Origin: Hoylesella loescheii
GTDB lineage: Bacteria > Bacteroidota > Bacteroidia > Bacteroidales > Bacteroidaceae
NCBI GenBank assembly: GCA_021531755.1
Contig: JADYUK010000005.1
Span: 97,950 to 161,949 of the forward strand
DNA length: 64,000 bases
Direction of reading: 5' to 3'
In this document: piece after piece, positions 16,040-25,588 of the stretch
Position numbering within the stretch: the stretch's first letter is position 1
Layout: every line of letters starts with the position of its first letter
The notes under the pieces: generated by a model
Told to the model about the DNA's origin: nothing
The model's input: the letters and a program-made list of their open reading frames with translations, nothing else
Database searches by the model: none
Translations under genes and position numbers: made by a program

Positions 16040-17425
16040 TTATTTTACTCCTCCACCGAGAGCTGAATAGAGACTCACGACGGCCTGCATCTTGAAGAAG
16101 TCGTCAGAGACTTTGGATATCTCAGCATTCAAGAGGTTAGCCTGGGCGCTTATGACCTCAAGGTATGTTGACCCGCTGCTGATATACAGCTGTCGGGTGT
16201 CCTCAACATTCTTGCGGTAAAGCTCTACCTGCTGTTGGTCAAGCTGGCTCTTCTCGTGGTATGTGTTGTAGCTGACCAGGGCATTGCTGACCTCATTGCC
16301 AGCCTTGAAGATAGCGTTCTGCCACTTGTTGAAGGCCTGCTCCTGCTGTGCTTTTGCCACCTTCAGTCCCGCTACCAACTGTCCGTTGGCGAATATTGGC
16401 TGTGTGAGGCTTCCTATAGCTGTGAGGAGCCATTTGCCAGGATTTGTTATACCTGCGCCACTGTTATTGGTGAATATGCCTGAGGCAGAGATGTTGATGC
16501 CAGGATAGAAACGGCTGCGTGCCGTCTGTACATTGTGGAAGCATGATGCGAGGTTCATCTCTGCTGCATGGACATCAGGACGGTTGTTGAGCATCTGCAG
16601 GGCTATGCCTGTTGAGAACTCAGAGGGGAGTATCTGGTCGGCAAGGCGCCCACGGCTTATTGACTGGCCTGCCTGTCCGATAAGGAGAGAGAGGGAGTTC
16701 TCTGTCTCACGTATCTGGCGGCGCATATCAACAGCCTGTGCCTTCACGTTGTAGTAACTGGCCTCGGCGCTCTGTACGCTGGTAGAGCGCGCCCTGCCGT
16801 ATTTCATCTGCAGGGACATCATGTCCCAGGTCTCCTTTGTCAGCTTTTCCATCTCGTCGAGTATCTCCTGCTGGCGGTCGAGCATGAGGAGAGTGTAATA
16901 GAGATTCGCCACACCTGAGACAATCTGGCTCTTCACGGCCATCTGGTAGTCTTTGGCTGCAAGGAGCTGCATCTGGGCGTTACGCTTCGTTGACAGCAGG
17001 TTGCCGAAGAGGTCAACACTCCAGCTCGCGCTTATAGGCAGCTGGTAGGTCTTTGTTGTCTTTGAGCCGTCCCATGAGCTGAGTGTCCCCTGTGGGCTGA
17101 TGGCTATAGATGGTATGAAGGCCAGCTTTGCCACCATGAGCTGTGACTTTATCATATCGACATTGAGGGCTGCGTTGAGAAGATCGACGTTCTTCTCAAG
17201 AGCCTGCCCGATGAGCGTTTGCAGCTGTGGGTCGGTAAAGACACTGCGCCATGGGAGATTGCCAAAGCTCGTTGTGTCTGCCACGGCGAGCGTGTCTTTG
17301 TCTGATGTCACATCACGGACCAGACCTTTTGTATCGACATCAGGACGCTCATATTTATTGTAAAGTCCGCAGCTCGATAGTAAGAGGCAGGCAGACATAA
17401 TTGCTATGAATGATATCTTGTTCAT
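16040..17425 (-). CDS. RND efflux outer-membrane factor (TolC/OprM-like lipoprotein)
   Basis: A 461-residue outer-membrane channel of the NodT/OprM type. The lipoprotein signal is MNKISFIAIMSACLLLSSCG with Cys19. The two repeated coiled-coil/beta halves each carry outer-membrane efflux features (NVDLLNAALNVDMIKSQL in the first, NNRPDVHAAEMNLASCFHNV before the second). It is the last gene of the adaptor-pump-channel operon, 139 bp after the pump gene. It would form the trimeric exit duct for drugs or other amphiphiles. Confidence 0.92.
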   Translation of the reverse strand: MNKISFIAIMSACLLLSSCGLYNKYERPDVDTKGLVRDVTSDKDTLAVADTTSFGNLPWRSVFTDPQLQTLIGQALEKNVDLLNAALNVDMIKSQLMVAKLAFIPSIAISPQGTLSSWDGSKTTKTYQLPISASWSVDLFGNLLSTKRNAQMQLLAAKDYQMAVKSQIVSGVANLYYTLLMLDRQQEILDEMEKLTKETWDMMSLQMKYGRARSTSVQSAEASYYNVKAQAVDMRRQIRETENSLSLLIGQAGQSISRGRLADQILPSEFSTGIALQMLNNRPDVHAAEMNLASCFHNVQTARSRFYPGINISASGIFTNNSGAGITNPGKWLLTAIGSLTQPIFANGQLVAGLKVAKAQQEQAFNKWQNAIFKAGNEVSNALVSYNTYHEKSQLDQQQVELYRKNVEDTRQLYISSGSTYLEVISAQANLLNAEISKVSDDFFKMQAVVSLYSALGGGVK

Positions 17426-17564
17426 ATTATTTCCTTGACTTAACGTACATTAAGTGTTAATCATGGGTTCCTACACCATTTTTCTTATGGTCATCCCCCC
17501 GCCTGTCTTCCTCAGTCAAGGCATAAGCATGGCTGAGGGAGAGAGGGGGTGATGACAGTGGGGG

Positions 17565-20500
17565 TTATTTGTCGCCTGATGTCTTCTGGGCAGCAGTGCT
17601 TGACTTGACATTAGGATGAGTATACTGAAGCAGCTCTGTGTCGATAGTGGCATCGTCGTCAGCAAACTCTATAGGCTTTATGCGTTCCTGGAGCCACTGG
17701 AATACAGCGAACAGGGCAGGCACGACAAACAGCTGGCAGAGCGTACCGATAAGCATACCGCCCACTGCGGCGGCACCGAGGGTCTGGTTGCCGTTCTTGC
17801 CCACACCCGATGCAAACATCAGAGGGAGCAGACCGATAATCATTGCCAATGATGTCATGAGGATAGGACGCAGACGGGCTCCCGCACCAAGGATGGCAGA
17901 GTAGCGTATGGCCATACCTGTCATACGGCGCTCAAGCGCGAACTGCACGATAAGGATGGCATTCTTCGCAAGAAGTCCGATGAGCATGATGAGCGCAATC
18001 TGCATATAGATGTCATTGCTGTGGCCGAAGAGCTCGGTGAAGATGAAGGCACCGGCGAGACCGAACGGTATGGAGAGGATAACAGCCAGAGGCAGTATGT
18101 AGCTCTCATACTGTGCCGAGAGGATGAGGTATACGAATACCAGACACAGGGCGAAGATGATAGCGGTAGAGTCGCTCGACTCCTGCTCAGAGCGGGTCAT
18201 GCCCGAATAGTCGAGACCATAGCCCTGGGGCAGCACCTCTGCTGCCACCTCCTCAACAGCCTTGAGAGCCTGACCTGATGAATATCCCTCTGCGGCAGAC
18301 GCGTTGACATTGATACAGGTGAAGAGGTTGAAGCGGTTGATGTTCGACGGGCCATAGACACGGCGCAGCGAACAGAACTCGCTGACTGGCGACATGCCGC
18401 TTGGGGTGCGCACATATATATTTGTCAGAGTGGCTGTATTCTTGCGGCTGTCTACGGTACCCTGGATCATCACACGGTAGAGCTTACCGTAGGCGTTGAA
18501 GTTGGAAGCGTACAGACCTCCATAGTAACCCTGCAGGGTGGAGAGGACAGTCTGTGGAGATATGCCGGCCTGCTTACACTTAGCCACGTCAACATCCACC
18601 ATGTACTGCGGATAGTTCGGATTGTATGATGTCATGGCGTTTGAGATCTCCGGACGCTTGTTCAGCTCAGCCAAGTAGGTCTTGGTAATCTCGAAGAACT
18701 TGTTCAGGTCGCCACCTGTCTTGTCCTGCATGGAGAAGGTGATACCGTTGGTAGCGCCGAAACCGCTTACCATAGGTGGGGCGAAGGCGAGAATTTGTGC
18801 GTCCTTTATCTCTGCAGTCTGTTTGTATATCATACCGAGAACAGAGGTATAGGACATCGGGTTGACAAAGAAACGCATGATGCCATCGCCCTGCCACAGT
18901 CCGGAGAGATTGTATAGGAAGCCTGCCGGACGCTCCTCGAAAGGCTTCAGCTTCACGATGAATGTCGCCTGGTCTGAGCCCTGGCCGGCGATGAAGTTAT
19001 ATCCGAGCAGCTGCTCACGTGTCTTCACCGCAGGGTTGCTTGCCAGCATCTTGTCTATCTGGCTCACCACCTCCTTTGTGCGCTCCTGGCTGGTACCAGG
19101 CGCCATGGACACGGTACAGAATATAACGCCTGTGTCCTCATCTGGCACAAGACCGGTCTTTGTTGTTGCCATCGTCACGACAAGGACAACAATTCCCACA
19201 ACGACTGACAAGCCAGCCATCACGCGGTGGTTGATGACCTTAGCTACACCGTTCTTGTATTTCTCGAGAATCTTCTCGTACTGGTAGTTGAAACCTGCAT
19301 GGAAACGGTCGACGAAGCTCATCTTCTTCTCGTGCTCACCATCGTGAGGCTTAAGGAGAATAGCACACAGGGCAGGCGAGAGCGTAAGGGCGTTGAGGGC
19401 TGAGATGAGAATTGACACAGCCATCGTGACACCGAACTCACGGTAGAACACACCACTCGTACCGCCGAGGAACGACACCGGCACAAACACCGCAGACATC
19501 ACGAGGGTGATGGAGATGATGGCACCCGAAATCTCGTTCATGGCATCGATACTCGCTGTGAGCGCGCTCTTGTAGCCCTGGTCGAGCTTGGCATGGACAG
19601 CCTCGACCACCACGATGGCATCGTCCACCACAATGGCTATGGCGAGGAGCAATGCCGAGAGCACAAGCAGGTTGATGGAGAATCCGAATATCCAGAGGAA
19701 GAGGAATGTACCTATCAATGCCACAGGCACCGCAATCATAGGGATGAGTGTGGAGCGGAAGTCCTGCAGGAAGATGTAAACCACGAGGAACACGAGCAAC
19801 AGCGTGATTACCAGGGTGAAGACAACCTCCTCGATAGATGCGAAAAGGAACTCCGTAACGTCGTAGTTGATCTTGTATTCCATGCCAGGAGGGAAGCTCT
19901 TTGCCTGTTTCTCAAGCTCAGCCTTTACATCCTCCGCAATCTGCGTAGCGTTGGAGCCGGCAATCTGCTGCACCATACCCATCACTGACGGGTATCCGTT
20001 GTTCTTCATCGACACGCTGTAGACGAGTCCGCCAAGCTCAACCTTCGCCACGTCCTTCAGTCGGAGTGTCTGTCCGTTGGCATCGCTGCGGATGATGATG
20101 TCACCATACTCCTCGGCAGTCTTCAGACGTCCCTTGTAGCGCATGGTGTATTCGTATGCCATATCGCTCTGCTCACCGAACTTACCTGGTGCAGCCTCGA
20201 TGTTCTGCTCGGCAAGTGCAGCAGTAATGTCACTTGGGATGAGATTATACTGCTTCATCTTGTCAGGCTGGAGCCAAATACGCATAGAATAGGTCTTCAT
20301 ACCTGGCGACATCACACCACCCACACCCGATATACGCTTCAGGGCAGGTATGACGTTGATGTCGTTGTAGTTGGTCAGGAACTCATCGTCATAGCGTCCG
20401 TCCTTCGACGTGAGGGTGAACATTATGACGTTCGAGGTCTGCTGCTTCTCGACTGTCACACCCACCCTCGTAACCTCGGCAGGCAGCAAGGCCTGTGCCT

Positions 20501-20840
20501 GGCTCACACGGTTCTGCACGTTCACGGCAGCCATGTCAGGGTCGGAACCCTGCTTGAAATACACCGTGATGTCGCAACTTCCGTCGTTGGTTGCCTGTGA
20601 TGTCATGTATGTCATGTTCTCCACACCGTTGATACTCTCCTCAAGAGGAGTGATCACGGAGTTGAGCACCGTCTGTGCGTCAGCGCCAGTATAGGTGGTG
20701 CTTACTTCAATGGTGGGAGGTGCCACATCGGGGTACTGCTCGATAGGCAGTGATATAAGTCCGATTATACCCAGCAGGACGAAGAATATGGAAATGACCG
20801 TCGATAGTACCGGGCGTTTTATGAAATGTGTAAATGTCAT
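17565..20840 (-). CDS. RND multidrug efflux pump, HAE1 family
   Basis: I start at the ATG at 20840 (MTFTHFIKRPVLSTV), the family N terminus. The frame is open 14 codons further. The 1091-residue protein has twelve membrane spans and two large periplasmic loops as in AcrB. Motifs include GADAQTVLNSVITPLEESINGV, the TM4 proton-relay pair in AIAIVVDDAIVVVEAV (two Asp), and GLLAKNAILIVQFA near the C terminus. It exports hydrophobic compounds using the proton gradient. The gap to the adaptor gene holds short repeats of GCAAGCGGGCAGGCTGAC type. Confidence 0.95.
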   Translation of the reverse strand: MTFTHFIKRPVLSTVISIFFVLLGIIGLISLPIEQYPDVAPPTIEVSTTYTGADAQTVLNSVITPLEESINGVENMTYMTSQATNDGSCDITVYFKQGSDPDMAAVNVQNRVSQAQALLPAEVTRVGVTVEKQQTSNVIMFTLTSKDGRYDDEFLTNYNDINVIPALKRISGVGGVMSPGMKTYSMRIWLQPDKMKQYNLIPSDITAALAEQNIEAAPGKFGEQSDMAYEYTMRYKGRLKTAEEYGDIIIRSDANGQTLRLKDVAKVELGGLVYSVSMKNNGYPSVMGMVQQIAGSNATQIAEDVKAELEKQAKSFPPGMEYKINYDVTEFLFASIEEVVFTLVITLLLVFLVVYIFLQDFRSTLIPMIAVPVALIGTFLFLWIFGFSINLLVLSALLLAIAIVVDDAIVVVEAVHAKLDQGYKSALTASIDAMNEISGAIISITLVMSAVFVPVSFLGGTSGVFYREFGVTMAVSILISALNALTLSPALCAILLKPHDGEHEKKMSFVDRFHAGFNYQYEKILEKYKNGVAKVINHRVMAGLSVVVGIVVLVVTMATTKTGLVPDEDTGVIFCTVSMAPGTSQERTKEVVSQIDKMLASNPAVKTREQLLGYNFIAGQGSDQATFIVKLKPFEERPAGFLYNLSGLWQGDGIMRFFVNPMSYTSVLGMIYKQTAEIKDAQILAFAPPMVSGFGATNGITFSMQDKTGGDLNKFFEITKTYLAELNKRPEISNAMTSYNPNYPQYMVDVDVAKCKQAGISPQTVLSTLQGYYGGLYASNFNAYGKLYRVMIQGTVDSRKNTATLTNIYVRTPSGMSPVSEFCSLRRVYGPSNINRFNLFTCINVNASAAEGYSSGQALKAVEEVAAEVLPQGYGLDYSGMTRSEQESSDSTAIIFALCLVFVYLILSAQYESYILPLAVILSIPFGLAGAFIFTELFGHSNDIYMQIALIMLIGLLAKNAILIVQFALERRMTGMAIRYSAILGAGARLRPILMTSLAMIIGLLPLMFASGVGKNGNQTLGAAAVGGMLIGTLCQLFVVPALFAVFQWLQERIKPIEFADDDATIDTELLQYTHPNVKSSTAAQKTSGDK

Positions 20841-21035
20841 ATTATGTGTTTTTTGTGAGTTGGCAAGCGGGCAGGCTGACAAGCGGGCAGGCCTTTTTTC
20901 TTGCCCATCCCCATCCTGTCGTCTCGTCCATTGTCATCTCTTCCATTGTCAACTCGTCGGCAAGCGGGCAGACTGGCAAAGCGGACAGGCTGTTCTTTCC
21001 CACCGCCCCATTCTGTCAGCTCGTCAACAGGATTA
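20841..21035. repeat. Imperfect short repeats in the adaptor-pump gap
   Basis: AAGCGGGCAGG-type words occur three times and AAAGCGGACAGG once (about 20865-20990), and CCATTGTCA-type words are also repeated. The repeats sit inside the operon and may only be slippage products. They could also fold in the polycistronic mRNA. Confidence 0.5.
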
Positions 21036-22244
21036 TTATTTTTTACCGCTCATGACATCGGCAAAGCCCTTTGCTGAGCCTTGCTGCTCCCCAAGTTTTG
21101 CGGCATCCTCTATCTTCTTCATGTATTGTGCCTCAGTTATAGGCTTTATCTCCATACCGTCAGTGAGCGACGCGATGCCCTTGGAAACTATGCGGTCTCC
21201 GGTTTTCAGACCCTCTGTGACAATATACGTCTTGCCGTCGTCCTGCGGATTGACCTTTATCTCTGTGTATTTGACCTTGTTATCCTTTCCTACGAGATAG
21301 ACGAATTTCTTGTTCTGTACCTCTGATGTGGCCTCCTGTGGGACAATGATGACACTGCTGGCTGTTGTCGGGATGATAATCTGGCCGGCTCCACCGCTTC
21401 TCAGCTCATGGTCAGGATTGCTGAAACGTGCGATGAGTGATACTGAGCCCGTAGCCGCGTCTATGATACCGCTCGCCTTCACCACCTTGCCTGGCTGGCT
21501 GTATGTGCTGCCGTCGGCAAGCTGCAGCCTCACAGGAGGGAATGATGCTATGGCGCCGTTCAGTCCGCCTGCGTTCTTTGTCAGTGCCAGCATGTCCTTC
21601 TCAGTCAAAGAGAAATAGACCTCCATGGTGCTGATGTCAGAGACTGTGGTGAGAGGCTCTGCACTCGATGCGCTCACAAGGGCCCCGACCTTGAACGGAA
21701 GGCTGCCAACGACTCCTGATGCCGGGCTCTTAACGTAGCAGAAGCTCAGGGCCTCCTTGGCCGATGCGAGGGCAGCCTTAGCCTGTGCTACAGATGCCTG
21801 TGCTGTCATATAGTTGTTCTCAGATGTCTTGAGCTCATATTCTCCTATGACCTTGCTGGTGAACAGATTCTTTGAGTTCTCGTATGTCAGCTTGGATGTC
21901 GCGAGTTGTGCGTTGGCTGTGTTCAAGGCTGCCTGCGCCTGTCTCACCTGCGCCTGATATGTCTCGTTGTCTATGACGAAGAGCAGCTGTCCGGCAGATA
22001 CCGTCTGGCCTTCCTGCACACATACTTTGGTGATGAATCCTGAAACCTTCGGACGTATCTGCACATCCTGTACTCCCTTGATTGTCGCAGGGTATGTCGA
22101 CTGTAGCTCTGTTGTCTCTGTCCCGATAGTTCTCACGGCATATTCATTGTCTGCAAAATTTGGCTTCCCGCCGTTTCCGCTCTTGCCACAAGATACAAGC
22201 ATTGTTCCGAGAGCCAATGCAATAAAGATTTTGTTCTTTTTCAT
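21036..22244 (-). CDS. RND periplasmic adaptor (membrane fusion protein)
   Basis: A 402-residue lipoprotein (MKKNKIFIALALGTMLVSCG, Cys19) of the AcrA/MexA type. It shows the barrel-sandwich part (VQIRPKVSGFITKVCVQEG), a long alpha-hairpin of alternating Ala/Gln/Asn (VRQAQAALNTANAQLATSK), and the beta-barrel and membrane-proximal domains (GLKTGDRIVSKGIASLTDGM). It bridges the pump to the outer-membrane factor. It is the first gene of the operon, and the promoter and a dyad lie about 80-130 bp upstream. No TetR- or AraC-type regulator gene is adjacent. Confidence 0.93.
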   Translation of the reverse strand: MKKNKIFIALALGTMLVSCGKSGNGGKPNFADNEYAVRTIGTETTELQSTYPATIKGVQDVQIRPKVSGFITKVCVQEGQTVSAGQLLFVIDNETYQAQVRQAQAALNTANAQLATSKLTYENSKNLFTSKVIGEYELKTSENNYMTAQASVAQAKAALASAKEALSFCYVKSPASGVVGSLPFKVGALVSASSAEPLTTVSDISTMEVYFSLTEKDMLALTKNAGGLNGAIASFPPVRLQLADGSTYSQPGKVVKASGIIDAATGSVSLIARFSNPDHELRSGGAGQIIIPTTASSVIIVPQEATSEVQNKKFVYLVGKDNKVKYTEIKVNPQDDGKTYIVTEGLKTGDRIVSKGIASLTDGMEIKPITEAQYMKKIEDAAKLGEQQGSAKGFADVMSGKK

Positions 22245-22324
22245 ACCTTAATTTTTTACCTATAATGTTGTTTTTGTTTATCCAAAGATTGAAAACCCTT
22301 TGTGATATGTATAGTTTTCGATTG

Positions 22325-22377
22325 CAAAATTACTAAATTTATCTATACGTTAAATGAAGTCATACAATATTTAACGT
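22325..22377 (-). promoter_or_regulatory. Efflux operon promoter with operator-like dyad
   Basis: Minus-strand TAATTTTG (22325-22332) matches the Bacteroidetes -7 element and predicts a leader of about 75 nt. No good TTTG lies at -33. Instead, a perfect 9-bp inverted repeat ACGTTAAAT (22347-22355) / ATTTAACGT (22369-22377) covers about -30 to -60. That placement suits a regulator-binding site. Confidence 0.5.
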
Positions 22378-22548
22378 TTTTCTTCCTTTTTTATCTATAT
22401 TATGTGAGAAATAAACCGTGTGGTGAGAACTTGACATCCACACATCGCATTTTTCTATCCTTTACAATGCATATTGCGCCGGATGGTCAAGGCATGTAGT
22501 ATCGCAGAGGCAGATGAGGTGGTGATATTCCCCAAAAGTCGATGGGGG

Positions 22549-22597
22549 GAGAGATAAAGGGTGACGGCATCGTTTCGGGGAGATTGATGCGGTAAAT
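22549..22597. repeat. Dispersed REP-like repeat, copy 1
   Basis: The segment contains GATAAAGGGTGACGGC followed by ATCGTTTCGGGGAGATTGATG. Similar copies occur at 27771-27817 (inverted) and 29085-29117. The core is an imperfect palindrome bounded by GCATC and GATGC. Here it is non-coding. Confidence 0.7.
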
Positions 22598-22661
22598 GCA
22601 GTAAATATCATGGCGGAAAGTATGCTTTGTGCGACAAGACCGATGGTTTTTCGCTGAATGT

Positions 22662-22693
22662 CTTGCATGTTTAAAACATTTGTATTACCTTTG
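22662..22693 (+). promoter_or_regulatory. Promoter upstream of the DEAD-box helicase
   Basis: CTTG (22662-22665), a 20-bp spacer and TACCTTTG (22686-22693) fit the -33/-7 pattern on the plus strand. The next plus-strand gene is the helicase at 23116, so the transcript would carry a leader of about 415 nt. Confidence 0.5.
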
Positions 22694-22699
22694 TGCGAT

Positions 22700-23115
22700 A
22701 CAGATGGATAGATATGCGAGGGGTGCGGCTCCAATGGGCTGTGCTCATAGCACAGGGAGGAAGCCGGGGGAGGGCTGGCTCGTCTTGGTTCTTGAGTCTC
22801 CGCCTCAGGCTCGCCATTAATGTTTTCTCCTGCATTTTTTCTAATGGCGTAATGCGCAACGCCCCCGTATCGCATAAACTGATGTGTCGCTGGTCCTATC
22901 CATTATATATATACCTCACCGACGTTCACCCCCCGTTACACTTATCCGCACGTGCCTTTCCAACAAGGCTGCCGGGATATCCTCTCATCTCCAGATGAAG
23001 CGGACATCGAGACTGTCCTCTCTACCCCCTGGAGGCGTGACGAAGCGGACAGCATGCAAGGGGGGGCAGGCTTGTCACGGCAGGGTGGCTTTAATGATTA
23101 AATATTTTAGAACTT
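22700..23115 (+). other. Long untranslated leader before the helicase
   Basis: No credible gene fills this stretch. A hairpin CTGTGCT/AGCACAG lies at about 22738-22754. Sequence just before the start codon is A/T rich (TTTAATGATTAAATATTTTAG) with no Shine-Dalgarno site, as is usual in this phylum. Confidence 0.4.
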
Positions 23116-24483
23116 ATGTATTTTGACGAATTGGATTTATCTGACAACATCCTCGACGCGCTTTACGATATGCGTTTTGATATGTGTACCCCTATACAGG
23201 AAAAATGCATCCCGCATATTCTTGAGGGAAGGGATATATTAGGCATAGCACAGACGGGGACAGGCAAGACAGCTGCATATCTGCTCCCCGTGCTCTCTCT
23301 GCTGGATGACGGGGAATACGCTCCTCACTCATATGGAGGGCGGCGGCATCCAGCACCATTCGCCCGTGATGCCATCAACTGTGTAGTCATGTCCCCAACG
23401 CGTGAGCTGGCACAGCAGATAGACCAGGCTATGCAGGGATTCGGGTATTATCTTGACAGCATCTCGTCAGTCCCGGTATATGGCGGCAACGACGGCAACA
23501 GGTATGACCAGGAGCTGCGGGCCTTGCGGAGGGGCGCTGACATGCTCATCGCCACGCCCGGGCGTCTTCTGGCACATATGCAGATGGGGAATCTCGAACT
23601 GTCGCAATGCTCTTTCTTCATTCTCGACGAGGCAGACCGCATGCTTGATATGGGATTCTCAGAGGATATATTATCCATCGCCAAGCTGCTGCCCCCGACA
23701 TGCCAGACAATCATGTTCTCTGCGACAATGCCACAGAAGATAGAGGAGCTCGCGCGGACTCTCCTGAACAACCCCGTTGAGGTGAAGATTGCTGTATCGA
23801 AGCCTGCCGAGCGGATAAGGCAGTCAGCATATGTCTGCTATGAGCCGCAGAAGCTCAGGATAATAAAGAGCCTGACGGACGGCGGCGGACTGGAGCGCAC
23901 AATAATCTTCTCCGGAAAAAAGACAAAGGTGAAGGATATCTCAAGCAATCTGAGGCGAATGGGGATAAACTGTGGGGCGATGCACTCTGACCTCACACAG
24001 GCTGAGCGTGACGACATCATGTTCAGATTCAAGGCTGGGCAGATTGATGTCCTTGTGGCGACAGATATTGTGGCAAGGGGGATAGATATTGATGATATCC
24101 TCACTGTCATCAACTATGATGTGCCACACGACGCAGAGGACTATGTCCACCGTATCGGAAGGACAGCACGCGCACAACGTGACGGCAGGGCCATAACATT
24201 TGTTAATGAGGATGATGTGTTGTATTTCAAGCAGATAGAGCGTTTCCTTGAATATGAGGTTTATAAGAATCCTATGCCTGATGGATTAGACCCCGGACCG
24301 GAATATACCGAGCGGAAAGCCGCGGGAGGCAGAAAGGCGGTTGACGGGAATAGGCATAAGGGCAGAAAGGCAGCGGCGAGGAGGCAACCCAGGAGACCGT
24401 CATCCGGAAAGGGGGCTGACAAAGCGGACAAGACTGACAACAAAGTGAGGGGAAAGAGGACCTACAGAAAGGGAAATGGCTGA
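23116..24483 (+). CDS. DEAD-box RNA helicase (RhlE-like)
   Basis: A 455-residue ATP-dependent RNA helicase. All core motifs are present: Q motif region (FDMCTPIQEKCIP), AQTGTGKT (45-52), PTRELAQ, TPGR, DEAD (171-174), SATMP, and in the second RecA domain ATDIVARGIDI and HRIGRTAR. The last 60 residues are a basic Lys/Arg/Gly tail, likely for RNA binding. Such enzymes act in ribosome assembly and cold adaptation. The gene is monocistronic on the plus strand with a long leader. Its tail has many Lys/Arg codons in short near-repeats. Confidence 0.94.
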   Translation: MYFDELDLSDNILDALYDMRFDMCTPIQEKCIPHILEGRDILGIAQTGTGKTAAYLLPVLSLLDDGEYAPHSYGGRRHPAPFARDAINCVVMSPTRELAQQIDQAMQGFGYYLDSISSVPVYGGNDGNRYDQELRALRRGADMLIATPGRLLAHMQMGNLELSQCSFFILDEADRMLDMGFSEDILSIAKLLPPTCQTIMFSATMPQKIEELARTLLNNPVEVKIAVSKPAERIRQSAYVCYEPQKLRIIKSLTDGGGLERTIIFSGKKTKVKDISSNLRRMGINCGAMHSDLTQAERDDIMFRFKAGQIDVLVATDIVARGIDIDDILTVINYDVPHDAEDYVHRIGRTARAQRDGRAITFVNEDDVLYFKQIERFLEYEVYKNPMPDGLDPGPEYTERKAAGGRKAVDGNRHKGRKAAARRQPRRPSSGKGADKADKTDNKVRGKRTYRKGNG

Positions 24484-24600
24484 CTGGCAGCGTCGATGAT
24501 GATGATGCAAGCCCAAAGCTCTGCGCACACCCCAGAGAGGGGGGGCGGCTCGTGCGAATGTGCCCCATCCGCCATCCCCGCACGCACACGGGCAGGCTTG

Positions 24601-24690
24601 CTCATTCTCATTCCCATTCCCATTCTTATTCCGCTCTCATTCCCATTCTCATTCCACTCTCATCCCCACTAAAATTCCCATTCTTATTCC
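24601..24690. repeat. Degenerate CATTCC/CATTCT hexamer tract
   Basis: About 90 bp made of CATTCC, CATTCT and CTTATTCC words downstream of the helicase. It is microsatellite-like and may vary in length between strains. No coding sense is seen. Confidence 0.75.
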
Positions 24691-24810
24691 ATCTGATGAG
24701 AAGGCCATCCGTCACAAAGGCTTTACAGGGGCATAGGGGGATGAGTGGATTTCCCCTTCCAACTCATCCAAAAGATTCATCATACGCCATAACATCATGA
24801 TGTATATGCA

Positions 24811-24871
24811 GAAGAGGCACTGATATTATGACATCGACTTTGTCTTTTTGTCATAATACCAGCGCCTCTTC
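24811..24871. other. Long hairpin with 23-bp arms
   Basis: Arms at 24811-24833 (GAAGAGGCACTGATATT then ATGACA) and 24849-24871 pair over 23 positions with two mismatches around a 15-nt loop. It lies between the ends of the helicase and the Spy-like gene, so it may stop transcription from both sides. No T-run follows either arm. Confidence 0.6.
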
Positions 24872-24961
24872 CGTTAAACAACCTCAATTGTCCATCTTGC
24901 GGTTTCCTCCCGTTTGGGGAGATAGTTGTACTTAGGCACGACGATGGAGTGGGGGAGGGGA

Positions 24962-25417
24962 TTATCTTGATTCCGGGTGTTTGCCAGGCCGTTTATGGTT
25001 GCCCTGTGACATATGCCGTAGTTTGGAGCGGTCAAACTGCTCTGCATGGAACAGGCAGGGGAGGACAATCTTTGCAGGCAGGACCTTCAGCATCTGCTGG
25101 TGATATTTGCACTGCAGCTTCTTGAGCTGCAGCTCCATGTTGTCCTTCTCTATTATCGCCTTACGGCATTCGGCCTCTGTCGATGGCCTTGAGTTGCGCT
25201 TGTCCCTTATCTTGTCGAACAGTGAACGCTCGGCTGAGCGCATCTTGTCATATATGGCAAAGAACTTCGCAGCGTCATTGGCCGATATCTTTGTCTTCTC
25301 TATTATATATCTGCGTTGTTCCTGGCGGTAAGCCTCAGGGTCGAATTTTGGGGCAGCCTGACATACGAGCTGTACAGATATGATGAGGAATGCAAGAAGC
25401 GTTATGGTTTTTCTCAT
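24962..25417 (-). CDS. Periplasmic Spy/CpxP-like helical protein
   Basis: A 151-residue protein with a signal peptide (MRKTITLLAFLIISVQLVCQAA) and a mature part of long charged helices (YRQEQRRYIIEKTKISANDAAKF, split over two helices, then ECRKAIIEKDNMELQLKKL). This resembles the Spy/LTXXQ-type periplasmic proteins encoded with ECF sigma genes in Bacteroidetes. It probably senses or chaperones envelope proteins. It is the third gene after the sigma factor and the anti-sigma-like gene. Two Cys near the end (about 100 and 121) could form a disulfide. Function is inferred. Confidence 0.6.
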   Translation of the reverse strand: MRKTITLLAFLIISVQLVCQAAPKFDPEAYRQEQRRYIIEKTKISANDAAKFFAIYDKMRSAERSLFDKIRDKRNSRPSTEAECRKAIIEKDNMELQLKKLQCKYHQQMLKVLPAKIVLPCLFHAEQFDRSKLRHMSQGNHKRPGKHPESR

Positions 25418-25588
25418 AGACTGGGTTGGAGTGAGTGGTTTTACATATTATCCATTTATGATATGGCCGGGATATGGCCGGGGATGCCCTTTGTCCATGT
25501 GCACATGGCCGGTCATGCCCGCATACGTGTGCGGGGTGTCTCCCCATACGTGTGGAGTGTCTTGCGCCCCGTGCATGGGGAGGATGGA

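Noticed and set aside
18000..18280. Plus-strand frames in the pump gene as a separate regulator
   Set aside because: They are antisense to conserved RND motifs and low-quality protein sequence.
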